Shown here piece after piece: positions 20,855-32,400 of a stretch of DNA of 64,000 nt; within the stretch, counting starts at the first letter, position 1; each line of letters starts with the position of its first letter. The notes under the pieces were generated by a model. That model saw only the letters and a list, made by a program, of their open reading frames with translations. It did not search any database and was not told the DNA's origin. Where the stretch lies: assembly GCA_014529385.2 (NCBI GenBank), contig CM043944.1:72593884-72657883 (forward strand). The letters are read 5' to 3'. Both the position numbers and the translations under genes were made by a program. This DNA comes from Adiantum capillus-veneris (Eukaryota > Streptophyta > Polypodiopsida > Polypodiales > Pteridaceae).

Positions 20855-22510
20855 GTGTATGCTAGCTAGCATAGAAGGTATGCTAGTTAGCTTAGTGGGT
20901 ATGGTGTCTAGCATATTGTGTATGGTAGTTGTCAAACCTAGTTATGCTAGTTAGCATAGAAGGTATGCTAGTTAGCACAGATGGTATGCTAGTTAGCATA
21001 TAAGGTATTCTAGTTATCTTAGTGGGTATGGTGTCTAGCATATTGTGTATGGTAGTTGTCAAACCTAGTTATGCTAGTAAGCATTCTATGAGATATAGCT
21101 AGCATATATTGTCATGGTGGTAAGCATGCTGTGTATGCTAGTTAGCATAGATAGTTATCCTAGCTAGCATATTGTGAATACTAGTTGGCATTTTTTTAAT
21201 GCTAGTTAGTATACTGTGTTTGCTAATAAGTATACCTTGTATGCTAGTTAACAAAATATGCATGCTAACTAGCATAGAGAGTTTCCCAGTTAGACACAAA
21301 GTATGCTAATTAGCATACCCTGTATGCTAGTTAGCATTGTGAATACTATTTGGCATTTTTTGTATGCTAGTTAGCATACTGTGTATGCTTAATCATACCT
21401 CCTATGCTAGTTAACAAACTATGCATGCTAACTAGCATAGAGAGTTTCCCAGTTAGACACAAAGTATGCTAATTAGCATACCTTGTGCGCTAACTAGCAT
21501 ACATGGTATCCAAATGAGCACACACACTGTGCTAACGAACATACAAGATATGCTAATTAGCATATATACTATGTTAATCAGCATATTTTTTATGCTAATT
21601 ATAATATTGTATGATGGCTAGCATGCAAGTATGCTAATTAGGAAAAAGGTATGCTAATCAGCATGCATAAGCATACCTTTTCTTATAGTTATCATACTTG
21701 CATGCTAGTCATCATAGAAAATGTTCTAATTAGCATAAAAACTATGCTAATTAGCATACCTTATTAGCTAGTCAGCACACATGGCTAGACACAATTTTCT
21801 AATTAGCATAAAAAGTATGCTAATTAGCATACCTTGTTAGCCATGTTTGCTAACTAGCTAACAAGATATGCTAATTAGCATACCTCTTATGCTAATTAGA
21901 ACATTTAGTATGATGGCTAGCATGTAAGTATGATAACTATAAAAACAGGTATGATAATTAGCATACTCTATATGCTAGCTAGCATTTGGTGCATGCTAAC
22001 AAGCATTCAAAGTTTAGTTAGCAGATCTTCTTTTCTATCTAGCAAAATGTGTATGCTTGTTAGCATACCTCTATGCTAGTTAGCATACATTTTGAGCTAG
22101 CTAGCATAATTTTTATTATAGTTAGCATACCTCTTTTCTAGTTATCGTAATGTGTATTTTAGTTAGCATGCACAATATGCTAACCAACAAAAATAGTATT
22201 CTAATTAGCATAGACATATGTTTATTGGCATAACTTATCCTCTAGTTAGCATACCATCTATGCTACCATACCATTTATGCTAATTAACATAGCATGTATG
22301 CTAACTAGCACACTATCAAACATAAGCATACCATTAACATACACACAATTTTGCCTATTAACATTTTATATATGCTAATTATCATACATTCTCTGCTAGT
22401 TAGCATACACACTATATTTACACTTCCTTGTTAGCATATTGTCTATGCTAGTTAGCATATTAATCATGGTGCTTAGCACACTTTGTATACTAGTTAGCAT
22501 AGTTAGCATA
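20855..22510. repeat. Palindromic satellite, TATGCTAATTAGCATA family
   Basis: Dozens of copies of TATGCTAATTAGCATA and close variants (TATGCTAGTTAGCATA, GCTAGCTAGC types) are separated by irregular A/T-rich spacers. The core is a perfect 16-bp palindrome with TAATTA at its centre. Some longer segments repeat too, such as the blocks starting near 20870 and 20945, and near 21247 and 21423. It lies between the RING and FCP1-like parts of the broken gene. Confidence 0.9.
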
Positions 22511-22618
22511 GACAATATGAATGTCTACAGTATATAGATGCGTACCATACATGGAATGCTACTTATCACATTATGCATACAAGCAATCATAATGGTATCA
22601 ATGAAAATTAATGGGTGA

Positions 22619-24472
22619 ATGGAATACACAGATATCAATGATGTAGGATATGAAACTGACAAGACACCTATCAATGAAAGGAAAGAAGAGAAGCTGTGTA
22701 ATGATGAATCTGATGAGCTTGATATGCAACAAGAAAGGGCACATGTAATGCGACAGCATGCGACAACGCATGAGGCTGCTGCAAATGGTAAAGGAACAAA
22801 TGATGATGATGATGATGATTTTATCATGATTACTCATCCCAAACCCAAGCCCCCTACAAATGATCAAACAAGCGCCTCAGAGGAAACAATTAGGAGTGTG
22901 CAGGAGGAAGGTAGGAGTGCTCAAGAGGAGGGTGTCAGTACTAAAAGTGGGCTGACTGTGCAAGACGCTGGTGATGACAGCCCCCTACAGGTTTTGTAAA
23001 CAAAGTGAAATTAAAGAGAAAAGGTGGCTTGGAACAGATTCTGGAATAACCTGGGGACGAGAAATGTGTTGCCCCTCCGAGCACCCTGGATGACATAAAC
23101 GACCACAACAGAGGTGAAAAGAAAGCCATTTTCTCACATGCTTGCAAGAAATTATGTTGAATCTGTTCCCTATTGTGTCCAAGCTATGTAGTGTTAGCAA
23201 GCTCCACACCCTGTGGCATGTATCTCTCTAGATATTTGTAATGGAAAAACTCTTTTCAGTATTATTTTATTGTGCAACAGTTCAATATTTTTTTCTTGTC
23301 CTTTATGATGTCTTTATTCGATACCATTTCTGTGTCATAGGACAAGAGAAATTGCAGTTAGTTGCCCTGCATGATTTGAACTATGCCATTGCATGCAAAA
23401 CCATACGAAAGCGGCGTATTGCCAAGGCTAGACAACTACACAAAGAAAAGACCGAGATTGAGAAGCACCTGGCTAGCTATCTTAAACGCTTAACAAAAAT
23501 TAATGAGTACTTCAGTTATGTTCATCCCTCGGGGGAAGTTATTTATGCTGAGTGGTATACACTGCCAGACCCAATATGCGTGCCAAACCCATTGCCAGAC
23601 GAGGGGCGCGCTTTGGTTCTTGATTTAAATGGCCTGCTTGTTCAAGTTGTAGAGCCAATGCATGGTGACATTCCTCATTAACATGCAGGGGAAATGATAA
23701 AGTACAATGTGCAAGATAGGAGGTTGGTATTTTGTCGCAAAGACAACCACAAATTTTTGGATTGGTGCCTCCATTTTTCCATGTGTATATATGGAGCACC
23801 AGCATGGCACCTAAAGTGGATTCAATATTAGAAACAATATTCAAAGAGTAGCGGGATAAGATGAGAGGTGTTTTTACACAGGGTCATTGTACTGGCCAGC
23901 CTTCGCAGATATATAATAAGCATGTATTCTTCAAGGATTTGAGATTGTTTTGGAAGAACTGCAACTTTGGTCCACAAAACAATCTAATTAATGATGATAG
24001 TATGTACAAAGTGTGCCAGAACCCTGAATGAAGTTGGCTTAAGATACAGGACCAGACCAAAGAACAGTGGAAGAACTTCCTCATAGATACTTTGAGAAGC
24101 TGGCTGTTCCTATGGCTACAATTAGAGGATTGTGCAGCGTATACAGCTGAAAATGCGTTTGATACTGCCCCAGATTTTATTTCACATCAAATGATCAGGA
24201 AGCTGGAATCAGAAATGCACTGGCCTACAGTAGCCCAACGTAATGAAGCCATGCGTAGGAGACAAAGGGAGGCTGATGAAGAAGCTGAAAGACATAAGAG
24301 AGAGAAGCTATAGAGGGAAAAATTAGAGAAGAAGAAGAAAGAGAGTTGCAAGAACCAAAAGCTCAGCAAGAAGAAGAATTCTAACGAGACCCAAAAGCTC
24401 AGAAAACAAAGAAGCAAACGGACACTGGGCAAAAGCGAGTGTACAAGTGTGCTAAACCACGATCTTATCTAG
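22619..24472 (+). pseudogene. FCP1-like (HAD) phosphatase-domain gene, broken
   Basis: The first part (22619-23155) encodes an acidic Asp/Glu-rich segment. It has a frame change near 22990 and a TAA at about 23047. After a short gap and an acceptor (TCATAG, 23340), a frame reads to LVLDLNGLLV near 23615-23645, which matches the catalytic DxDGTLV box of FCP1/SCP phosphatases with Asn at the second Asp. It continues after TAA 23679-23681 with FLDWCLHFSMCIYGAP. A frame with FTQGHCTG, FFKDLRLFW and LINDDSMYKV, the order of the FCP1 homology domain, ends in a Lys/Glu/Arg-rich tail. That tail is broken by TAG 24311-24313 and stops at 24472. Stops near 23830, 23851 and 24029 also interrupt it. Plant relatives with a DLNGLL box exist as I recall, so the Asn may be ancestral. 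Confidence 0.6.
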
Positions 24473-24664
24473 AGTAGGAGGCTCTCTGTAGTTTTGTAAC
24501 ATTAGGAGGGAAATTTGTAAATTGCCTTTCCAAAGTTTGTAACTATTCCGATTGTCACTTTAGATAGTAATGATCAGATCCTGTACTATTCTTGTTTTGA
24601 AGAGAATACTATGCGTACCATTGGCGTCTTGAAAACATTGAATTTGTATACACTCTTGTTGGAA

Positions 24665-25565
24665 ATCAGCAAAGGTATGCTAATTAGCATAATGTTTATG
24701 CTAGTTAGCAGACTGTTTATGCTGACACAGCCAAAATAGTATGTTAATTAGCATACCATGCATGCTAATTAGCATACTCAAAGTAGCTAATTAGTTAGAA
24801 TACATTCTAATTAGAATATTGAGCATTTTTGTTTGTGCTAACTTCCACTCACAGCATACCATAGTATGCTAATTAGCATACACAGTATATAGAAACTGCC
24901 ATGTTTTGTCTTTGAAACCAGCAATGGTATGCTAATCAGCATACTGTCTATGCCAACTGGCACAAACAATATGCTAATTAGCATGCTTGGTATGATAATT
25001 AGCATTCCTCGAATTAGCATACTGTGGATTTTTGTTTTTGCTAACTTCCACTCAAAGCATAGTATGCTAATAAGCATACATAGTATATCGAAATCTGCCA
25101 TCCCTTCTTGAAACCGGCATACAGTATGAAATGCTTATTAGCATACACAGTATACAGAGAGCTCTTATCTCTTCTCCTTGAAACGAGCAAACCTATGCTA
25201 ATTAGCATATTGTTAATGGTGTAAAGTATGCTAACTAGCATACCCACAGAATGCAAATTCCACTCACAACATAGTATACTAATCAGCATACACAGTATAC
25301 AGAAAGTTTCCATCTCTTCTCCTTGAAAACCAGCAAAGTTATGCTAATTAGCATATTGTTTATGCTAACTATCACATATAAGTTTATGCTAATCAGCATA
25401 AACAGTATGCTAATTAGCATTAGCTTACACAATATACAGAAAGCTACCATCTCTTCTCCTTGAAAACTAGTAAAAGGTATGCTAATTAGAACATTTTGTA
25501 TGCTAACTAGCATTAACATTATTCTAATTAGCATACCATTTATGCTAATTAGCATACCCATAGAA
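24665..25565. repeat. Second block of the TATGCTAATTAGCATA satellite
   Basis: Same palindrome as the block at 20.9-22.5 kb, here in longer monomers that also carry a conserved linker (AAACCAGCAA...ACAGTATA.AGAAA.CT.CCATCTCTTCTCCTTG in variants). Four to five monomers of about 180-190 bp can be followed. It starts about 190 bp after the end of the FCP1-like reading frame. Confidence 0.85.
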
Positions 25566-27439
25566 CACAATGAGACAACTTGTACAAATGATCTCTCTTA
25601 AATTGAGACACCTCTGTGATAGACACCAAATCCATATATACACAAAGCACACAAGAGACACAAGATACCCAAGTTTTTGATAAAATTGCATTATATCCGA
25701 GCAAGAAGTATATTGAAGATGCAGTGATTACAACCTAAAAGCTGAAGGACATGCTATTATAGATTGCTTCATAGCTTTTTGGGTTGATTGTGTACACCTG
25801 CCATCTCCTTGGAATGTGCTCCATGTGTATTTTGATACATCGTACTGATAGCCGTTTTTCGGCTCTCCATAATTGCCATAGTAAGCTACCTCACCCTACC
25901 AAATTCACCCAAACACTATGGCTATCCCTACCATTTCACTGTACATAGGCGTGTGTGAGTTACGGGACTATATCTCCTTAAAAACCCCCAGCTAGCTAGT
26001 CACTGGGCTAGTTGAGCCAAAAAATAAATAAAATCAAAAAAATAAAATATATTATGGCCCATTTGTGTGTAAATATTGCATTATATATATGGCCTAAATA
26101 TAGGGATTTTTATAATTATTTTGGTATTTTATTTAAATATTTCTACTTAGGTGTGTGTTTTATTAAACCTATGTACACCTGCTTTCATCCTCTTACACCA
26201 TAAGTATATTTTTTACCAATATGTACATACTCTAACCTTATATTTTTTCTTTATACAAATCACTCCCACATTTTCACCCTCACCCTCGTGAAAACAAAAA
26301 ATTGATTTCTACTCATTGGTCACGTTTATTATATTATTTACTTGCATACCTTTTCCTCTTTCACCCAAAATAATTCAAAGAGGTACCATATCATATGATT
26401 CCAATATCTTTCCATATCCATAACTCCTCCATATTTTTATTATTATTTTTACTCATTATTCTAACACCATGTGCTCATTGAGCTAAAGTCCATGAATAGT
26501 CCATACACTAGTCCCACCATGTATATATTTCTTTATTCACCAATAATCCTTCTCCATGCATGGGTCAAGGGCAACTTGGATGCTTTGTATTATGATATGA
26601 CAAAGGAGGGGCTCACTCTTGGATGCATTGTACAAATTCAACAAAGGAGGGGGCCACTAAAAGACTTTTGTAGGCATAAAAAAAGGCTTTTTGGTGAGAC
26701 TTTTGTCACCTATCTCCACTCCAAATTTGGAGTGGTGGTCAAAAGAGAAAATGTATCCCACACTCTGAATAATAACCTCAAATTTTTTCATGATTTTTGG
26801 AGTTACCAGCGGTGTGATATGATTTTTTGAGTGGACCCTAGTCTGCCCACTTTTCTCACAAGTAGCCCATAGTCTTCTCTCACCTCTTTCCACACTTCTA
26901 CACACACACACACACACATTCCTCTCAATACCTCACTCAAACCTGCACCTTCAATGGTTTCTCTCACCTTCTTCATCATTAACCTCCCCTCTTACTTCCA
27001 TAGCTCTCATATGAGCTCTCCATGTACATACACCATCTCTATGCCTCTCTCTATTATCTCCAAAGTACAATTCCATCTTAACCCTTATATATATACATAA
27101 ATTCAGCATGTGTACCATGCTTAACCTCTGCAAATCAAGATATCTCATCAATGGAATTACCATTTTCATCGTGATAATCAAGCTTGGCGGCGGTGGCGTA
27201 AAGAAGAGAAGACGAAAAAGAAGATCGATAGTCATTTTGAGAACCTACACAAGTAAGTCCAAAACTTCTTCAAGCTTCACCATCACAAGGATTTGCTCAC
27301 TTCATTCAACCATCCACCCCATTCTACCCATTGTAAATATATCATTAACTTTCTAGTGATTACTAACGACTAACATACTAACACAAAATAGCATTGACCT
27401 AACCATAAAAGACACCTCACCTCAAAACATGTGTATAGT

Positions 27440-27525
<86 letters not shown>

Positions 27526-28570
27526 TTACTTACTTTCACCTTATCTACCATCAATAATGTTCTCTTTTGAGCCCACACCCATGACTCAAGCAGACAAAGA
27601 AGGCCCGCAATGTTTTGATATTCAAAAAAATCATAATCCTGATTTGTTAGCTTGTAAATTAGGATTTCCAATAATCTTAATGAGGGGTCTCCAACCTATA
27701 AATAGGCCCCTCTCCTTCTTGTAAAACAACCTCCAACATCTCACATAGCACCCCAACACTCTATGCATGAGGAGAAACTTCGGTGTAGCAACCACTTGTG
27801 AGCTTCACTCTTGGTGTGAGAGAAGCCTTCAAGCTACACATTGCAAGTGAGAGAGCGTGAGTTCCACAAATCTCAAAACCACTATTGTATATGCTCCTTC
27901 ATCATCAATAAATTGAGGTTTGGTGCATCAAAGGCATGATTCGACGTTCAAATCTTCGTCCTTCCATTTGTGCAATACGGTTTGGTGAATTCAAGGTGAC
28001 TTGTGTATTTGAGTTTTTATCGGTTGATCTTGATTTTAGAAAGTGTTTTAGTGTGTTTTTCATTGCCAGTTTTGTGTCCATTGTAAGAGGGTATTGTGGT
28101 GAGAGGTCTCCCACACCCTAAGACAGTGTGTGTGTGTGTTTTGGCAATGTTTAGCAATCACTAAGCATTGAGTGAGTTTTGTACAAGTTCTACGATAGCA
28201 TCATAACGAACCATCTCCATTTGCAAGTCACAAATAAGGTATTACGCAAGATCCATTCCTCTCTCTCTTCCCTTTTATCTAGCTCTCTCTGGTCCATTTT
28301 GTGTGTGTCTTGGTGTGAGGTTGCTTGTGTGTGTTGTGTGGTGCATCTTCTTGGTTGTACCAAAATCTCTCTTGCATCCTAGTTCGCATACCATAACTAG
28401 GTGGTGCCCCTATCTTGTTTGGGTTTGGCTCTGGGTTTGTTGTTTTGTTGTGCTTGTGGTTGCCCCAGCCCTAATTGAGCAGCACGGGAGCCTTGAGGGG
28501 TGTTTAGAGGTCGCCTCTCTTGTTGCCCGCCCCGGACCGCCTCAGTACCAAATGTGAAAGTACATGGAAA
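25566..28570. other. Non-coding stretch, possibly decayed LTR sequence
   Basis: No gene is recognised. There is a TATA-like CTATAAATAGG near 27697 followed by a pyrimidine-rich leader-like stretch, a (CT)n tract, a GTG-rich tract near 28120 and 28300-28340, and short A/T-rich stretches. The TATA and leader could belong to an LTR or a lost gene, but I see no second copy in the window. Confidence 0.35.
27441..27525. repeat. (CT)n microsatellite
   Basis: A nearly pure CT run with two single-base interruptions near 27504. Open frames across it on both strands are repeat artefacts. Confidence 0.95.
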
Positions 28571-28718
28571 GTTGATGCAAGGCTTTGTCAATGTCCATAT
28601 CTTTGTAGTACGAGTGGAACGACACCCATGAAGCAAAATTTGACCCAGAATCAAAATTTGCATACTAAAAATACACTAAAAATAACTAAAGTTTTAAAAA
28701 ATTATCCCAAAAATTGTG
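28571..28718 (+). repeat. Direct repeat, left copy (pair at 38212-38361)
   Basis: About 148 bp starting GTTGATGCAAGGCTTTGTC and ending CCCAAAAATTGTG, repeated in the same orientation 9.6 kb away with few differences. The left copy ends exactly where the truncated ParB-like family member begins. It is probably a fragment of another dispersed element. Confidence 0.85.
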
Positions 28719-29265
28719 AAAGACTTCTTGCTCCACATTTTCGGTGCTATTTCTGACTGAGCGCACCTCACTATCCTTTAAATTCTTCTTCTGATTAACT
28801 GGACTTGTACCTTCATTTTTTTGCTTCTTACTATTATGTGCCTTCAAGTTGGCTACATATTGAATAACTTTCTTGAAGCCTTCAGTAAACATGTCCATGA
28901 GATTCTCCCTGGGAGTATCTTCTCTGATTTCTATCCACCCTACCTTTATCATTGTCTCTCCATCACTACTCTCTTTCAGTGACTCCCAAGAAAAGGCCAT
29001 GGGCTCTAGCAAGTAACAATCATTGTTTTGTACTTTCACACCAAGACATGGGGACATGTCAATCTCTGGGCAATCTTTATTTATCTCCTTGACAATTCCA
29101 CAATATTTGAAGAGAGATTTTTCTTTATCTCTAAAGAACAAGTGGACTCTCTCATCAGATTTACCACTTGGTAAGTGAAAATCTAGATACCATGGGCTTG
29201 GAGTGGATCCTGTTGCATCAATTGACTTTGGCATTCTTTTCTTTGAAGAGGATTGAGCCATATCT
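28719..29265 (-). pseudogene. Truncated second copy of the ParB-like family (N-terminal part)
   Basis: A TTTACAG acceptor precedes the start ATG at 29261. The protein begins MAQSSSKKRMPKSIDATGST and aligns without gaps over about 150 residues to the copy at 9841: WYLDFHLP, HLFF.DKEK, CGIVKEI, MSPCLGV and GFKKV are shared. It reads through the position of the first copy's TGA 10270, which supports that stop being secondary. The homology stops at about 28719, where an unrelated direct repeat begins, so the ParB-like and C-terminal parts are lost. The domain shared by the two copies is not one I can name. Upstream (to the right) the large palindrome satellite begins within 200 bp, as it does for the first copy. 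Confidence 0.7.
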
Positions 29266-29439
29266 CTGTAAACATAACAATATAACATTATTTGCATTTA
29301 TGCTCGATTTGAATCTGATTGAGCCGAGTTTATGAAACTTAATAGCATAACATTACTTTGTTATAAATGGCTCTAGTCCTACATGGGTGGCCTAGGTGCC
29401 CAAGTAGAGTCTCTATATTGAATGCTACTGGTCAAATAG

Positions 29440-32400
29440 GAAAACTACCTCACATTATCTATCCATGCTTGATCTCTGAACATTGTACATTGCCACCCTA
29501 TGGCGCTTAAGCCACAAGGTCTCCAGATGGGACATATGACACCCTGTGATCCTATGGACCTAGGGCCATAGGATCTCCAAAAGGAAATTATGGAACCCTA
29601 TGGCCCTTGAAATTGTACATTGTCACCCTATGGCTATTTGGGCCACAAGGAATTAAGATGAGATAGGGCATCCTTTGATCTTATGGCCCTAGGGCCATTT
29701 GTTCCTTTTGGGGTTCATATGGCCCTATTGCCATAGAATTTTTAAACGTAACATAGGGAAGCCTATGGATCTTGAGATTGTACATCGCCACCCTATGGCC
29801 CTTGGGCCAGAGGGTCTTCAAATGGAACATAGGGCACCCTGTGACCCTAAGTCCATAGGGTCTCACATCATACTGGAGGGCATCCTAGGGCCCAAGGGTG
29901 GCCATAACAAACATAGGGAACCCCATGGTGCACATTGACGGGCAACATGGCAGCTCCATGCCCCTAGGGTCCTAGGGCCATAGGATCTCCAAACGGAACA
30001 TAGGGAACCCTATGGCCCTTGAGATTGCACATTGCCACCCTATGGATCTAGGGCCACAAGGTCTCCAGATAGGACATAAGGCACCCTGTGATCCTATGGC
30101 CGTAGGGCCATATTCTTCTGTTTGGAGATATTGTTGCCCTATGGCCATAGGATCTCCAAAAGGAACATAGGGAAACCTTTGGACTTTGAGATTGTAAATT
30201 GCCACCCTATGGCTCTTGGGCCACAAGGTCTTCAGATGGGACATAGGGCACCCTCTGACCCTAAGTCCATAGGGTCTCACATAGGGTCTTTAGATGGGAC
30301 GTAGGGCACCTTGTGACCGTAAGGAACATATGGAGTCCTATGGCCGTTGAGATTGTACATTGTCGCACCCTGTGATCTTATGGCCCTAGGGCCATAGGAT
30401 CACCAAAAGGAACATATGGAACCCTATGGCCCTTGAGATTGTACATTGCCACCCTATGGAATTTCAGCCACAGGTCTCCAGATGAGACATAGGATCTCCA
30501 ATAAGAACATCTAGAACACTATGGCCCTTGAAATTGTACATTGCTACCCTATGGCCCTTCGGCCACAGGGTCTTCAAAAATAACATAGGGCACCCTGTGA
30601 CCCTAAGGCCATAGGCTCTCACATCATACTAGAGGGTATCCTAGAGCCCAAGGATGGCCTTAAGGAACATAGGGAACCTCATGGTTCACATTAACAGGCA
30701 CCATGGCAGCCCCATGCCCCTAGGGCCTTAGGGCCATAGGATCTCGAAAAGAAACATTGCCATCCTATAACCCTTGGGCCACAAGGTTTCTAGATGGGAC
30801 ATAGGACATACTGTGATCCTATGGCTCTAGGGCCATATGTTTCTTTCGGATATCCTATGGCCCTTCAGATTGTACATTCCCACCCTATGGCCCTTGGGTC
30901 ACGAGGTCTCTAGATGAGACATACGGCACCATTTGATCCTATTGCCCTTGGTTCCTTATGTTCCTTTTGGATATCCTACGGCCCTAGTGTAATACAATCC
31001 CCATAAGGAACATAGGGAACCCTATGGCCTTTGAGATTGTACTTTTCCACCCTATGGACCTTGGACCACAAGGTCTCTATATGGGGCATAGGGCACCATG
31101 TGATCCTATGGCTTAGGTCCATATGTTCCTATTCGAGATCCTATAGCCTTAGGGCCAAAGTATCTTCAAAAGAAACATAGGGAACCTTACGACCCTTGAG
31201 ATTTTACATTCCTACCCTATGGACCTTGGGCCACAAGAGCTGGGACATATGGCACCCTTTGATCCTATGGCCCTAGTTCCATAGGATTAGGGAACCCTTT
31301 GATCTTATGGCCCTAGGTTCCTTATGTTCCTTTTGAAGATCTTATGGCCCTAGGGCCATAGTATCTCCAAAAGGAACAAAAGGGAGCCCTATAGCCCTTG
31401 ATGTTGACATTGCCACGCTAGGGCCACAATGTATTCAGATGGGACATAGGGCATTCTATCATCCTATTGACCTAGGTCCATATTGTTCCCTTTTGAGATC
31501 CTGTGGCCCTATGTCCATAGGATCTCCAAAACAAACATAGGGAACAATGGTAGCCCCATGCCCCTAGATCCCTAGGGCCATAAGATCTCCAAAAGCAACA
31601 TTGCCATCCTATGACCCTTGGGCCACAAGGTTTTTAGATGGGACATATGACACCCTTTGATTCTATGGCCCTAGGGCCATATGTTCCTTTTGGATACCCT
31701 ATGGCCCTTGAGATTGGACATTCCCACCCTATGGCCCTTGGGCCACAAGGTCTTTAGATGGGACATAGGGCAACCTTTGATCCTGAGGCCCTATGCTCCT
31801 TATGTTCCTTTTGGAGATCCTATGGTCCTAGTGCCATAGGATCTCTATAAGGAACATAGGGAACCCTATGGCCTTTGAGATTGTCCATTGCCACCCTATG
31901 GCCCTTGGGACATTAGATCTCTAGATGGGACATATGGCACCCTGTGATCCTATGGAAGTAGGGCCATAGGAGCTTCACATGGAACATAGGGAACCCTATG
32001 GCCTTTGAGATTGTTTATTCCTACCCTATCTCCCTTGGGCCACAAGTTCTCAAGATGGGACATACATCATCCTTTGATCCTTTGATCCTTTGCCCTAGGT
32101 TCCTTATGTTCCTTTTGGAGATCCTATGGATCTAGTGCCATAGGATCTCGAAAAGGAACTAAGGAACAATATGTCCCTTGAGATTGTACCTTTCCCACCT
32201 ATGGCCCTTGGGCCACAAGGTATGTAGATGGTACATAAGGCACCCTTTGATCCTATGGCCCTAGGATCCTTATGTTTCTTTTGGAGATCCTATGGCTCTA
32301 GTGCCATAGGATCCCCCCATAAGGAACATAGGGAACCCTATGGCCTTTGAGATTGTTCATTGCCACCCTATGGCCCTTGGGCCATAAGATCTGTATACGG

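Noticed and set aside
20855-22510. CRISPR-like array of short repeats
   Set aside because: Spacers are irregular and made of related repeat sequence, the repeats are variable, and the context is a plant nuclear genome.
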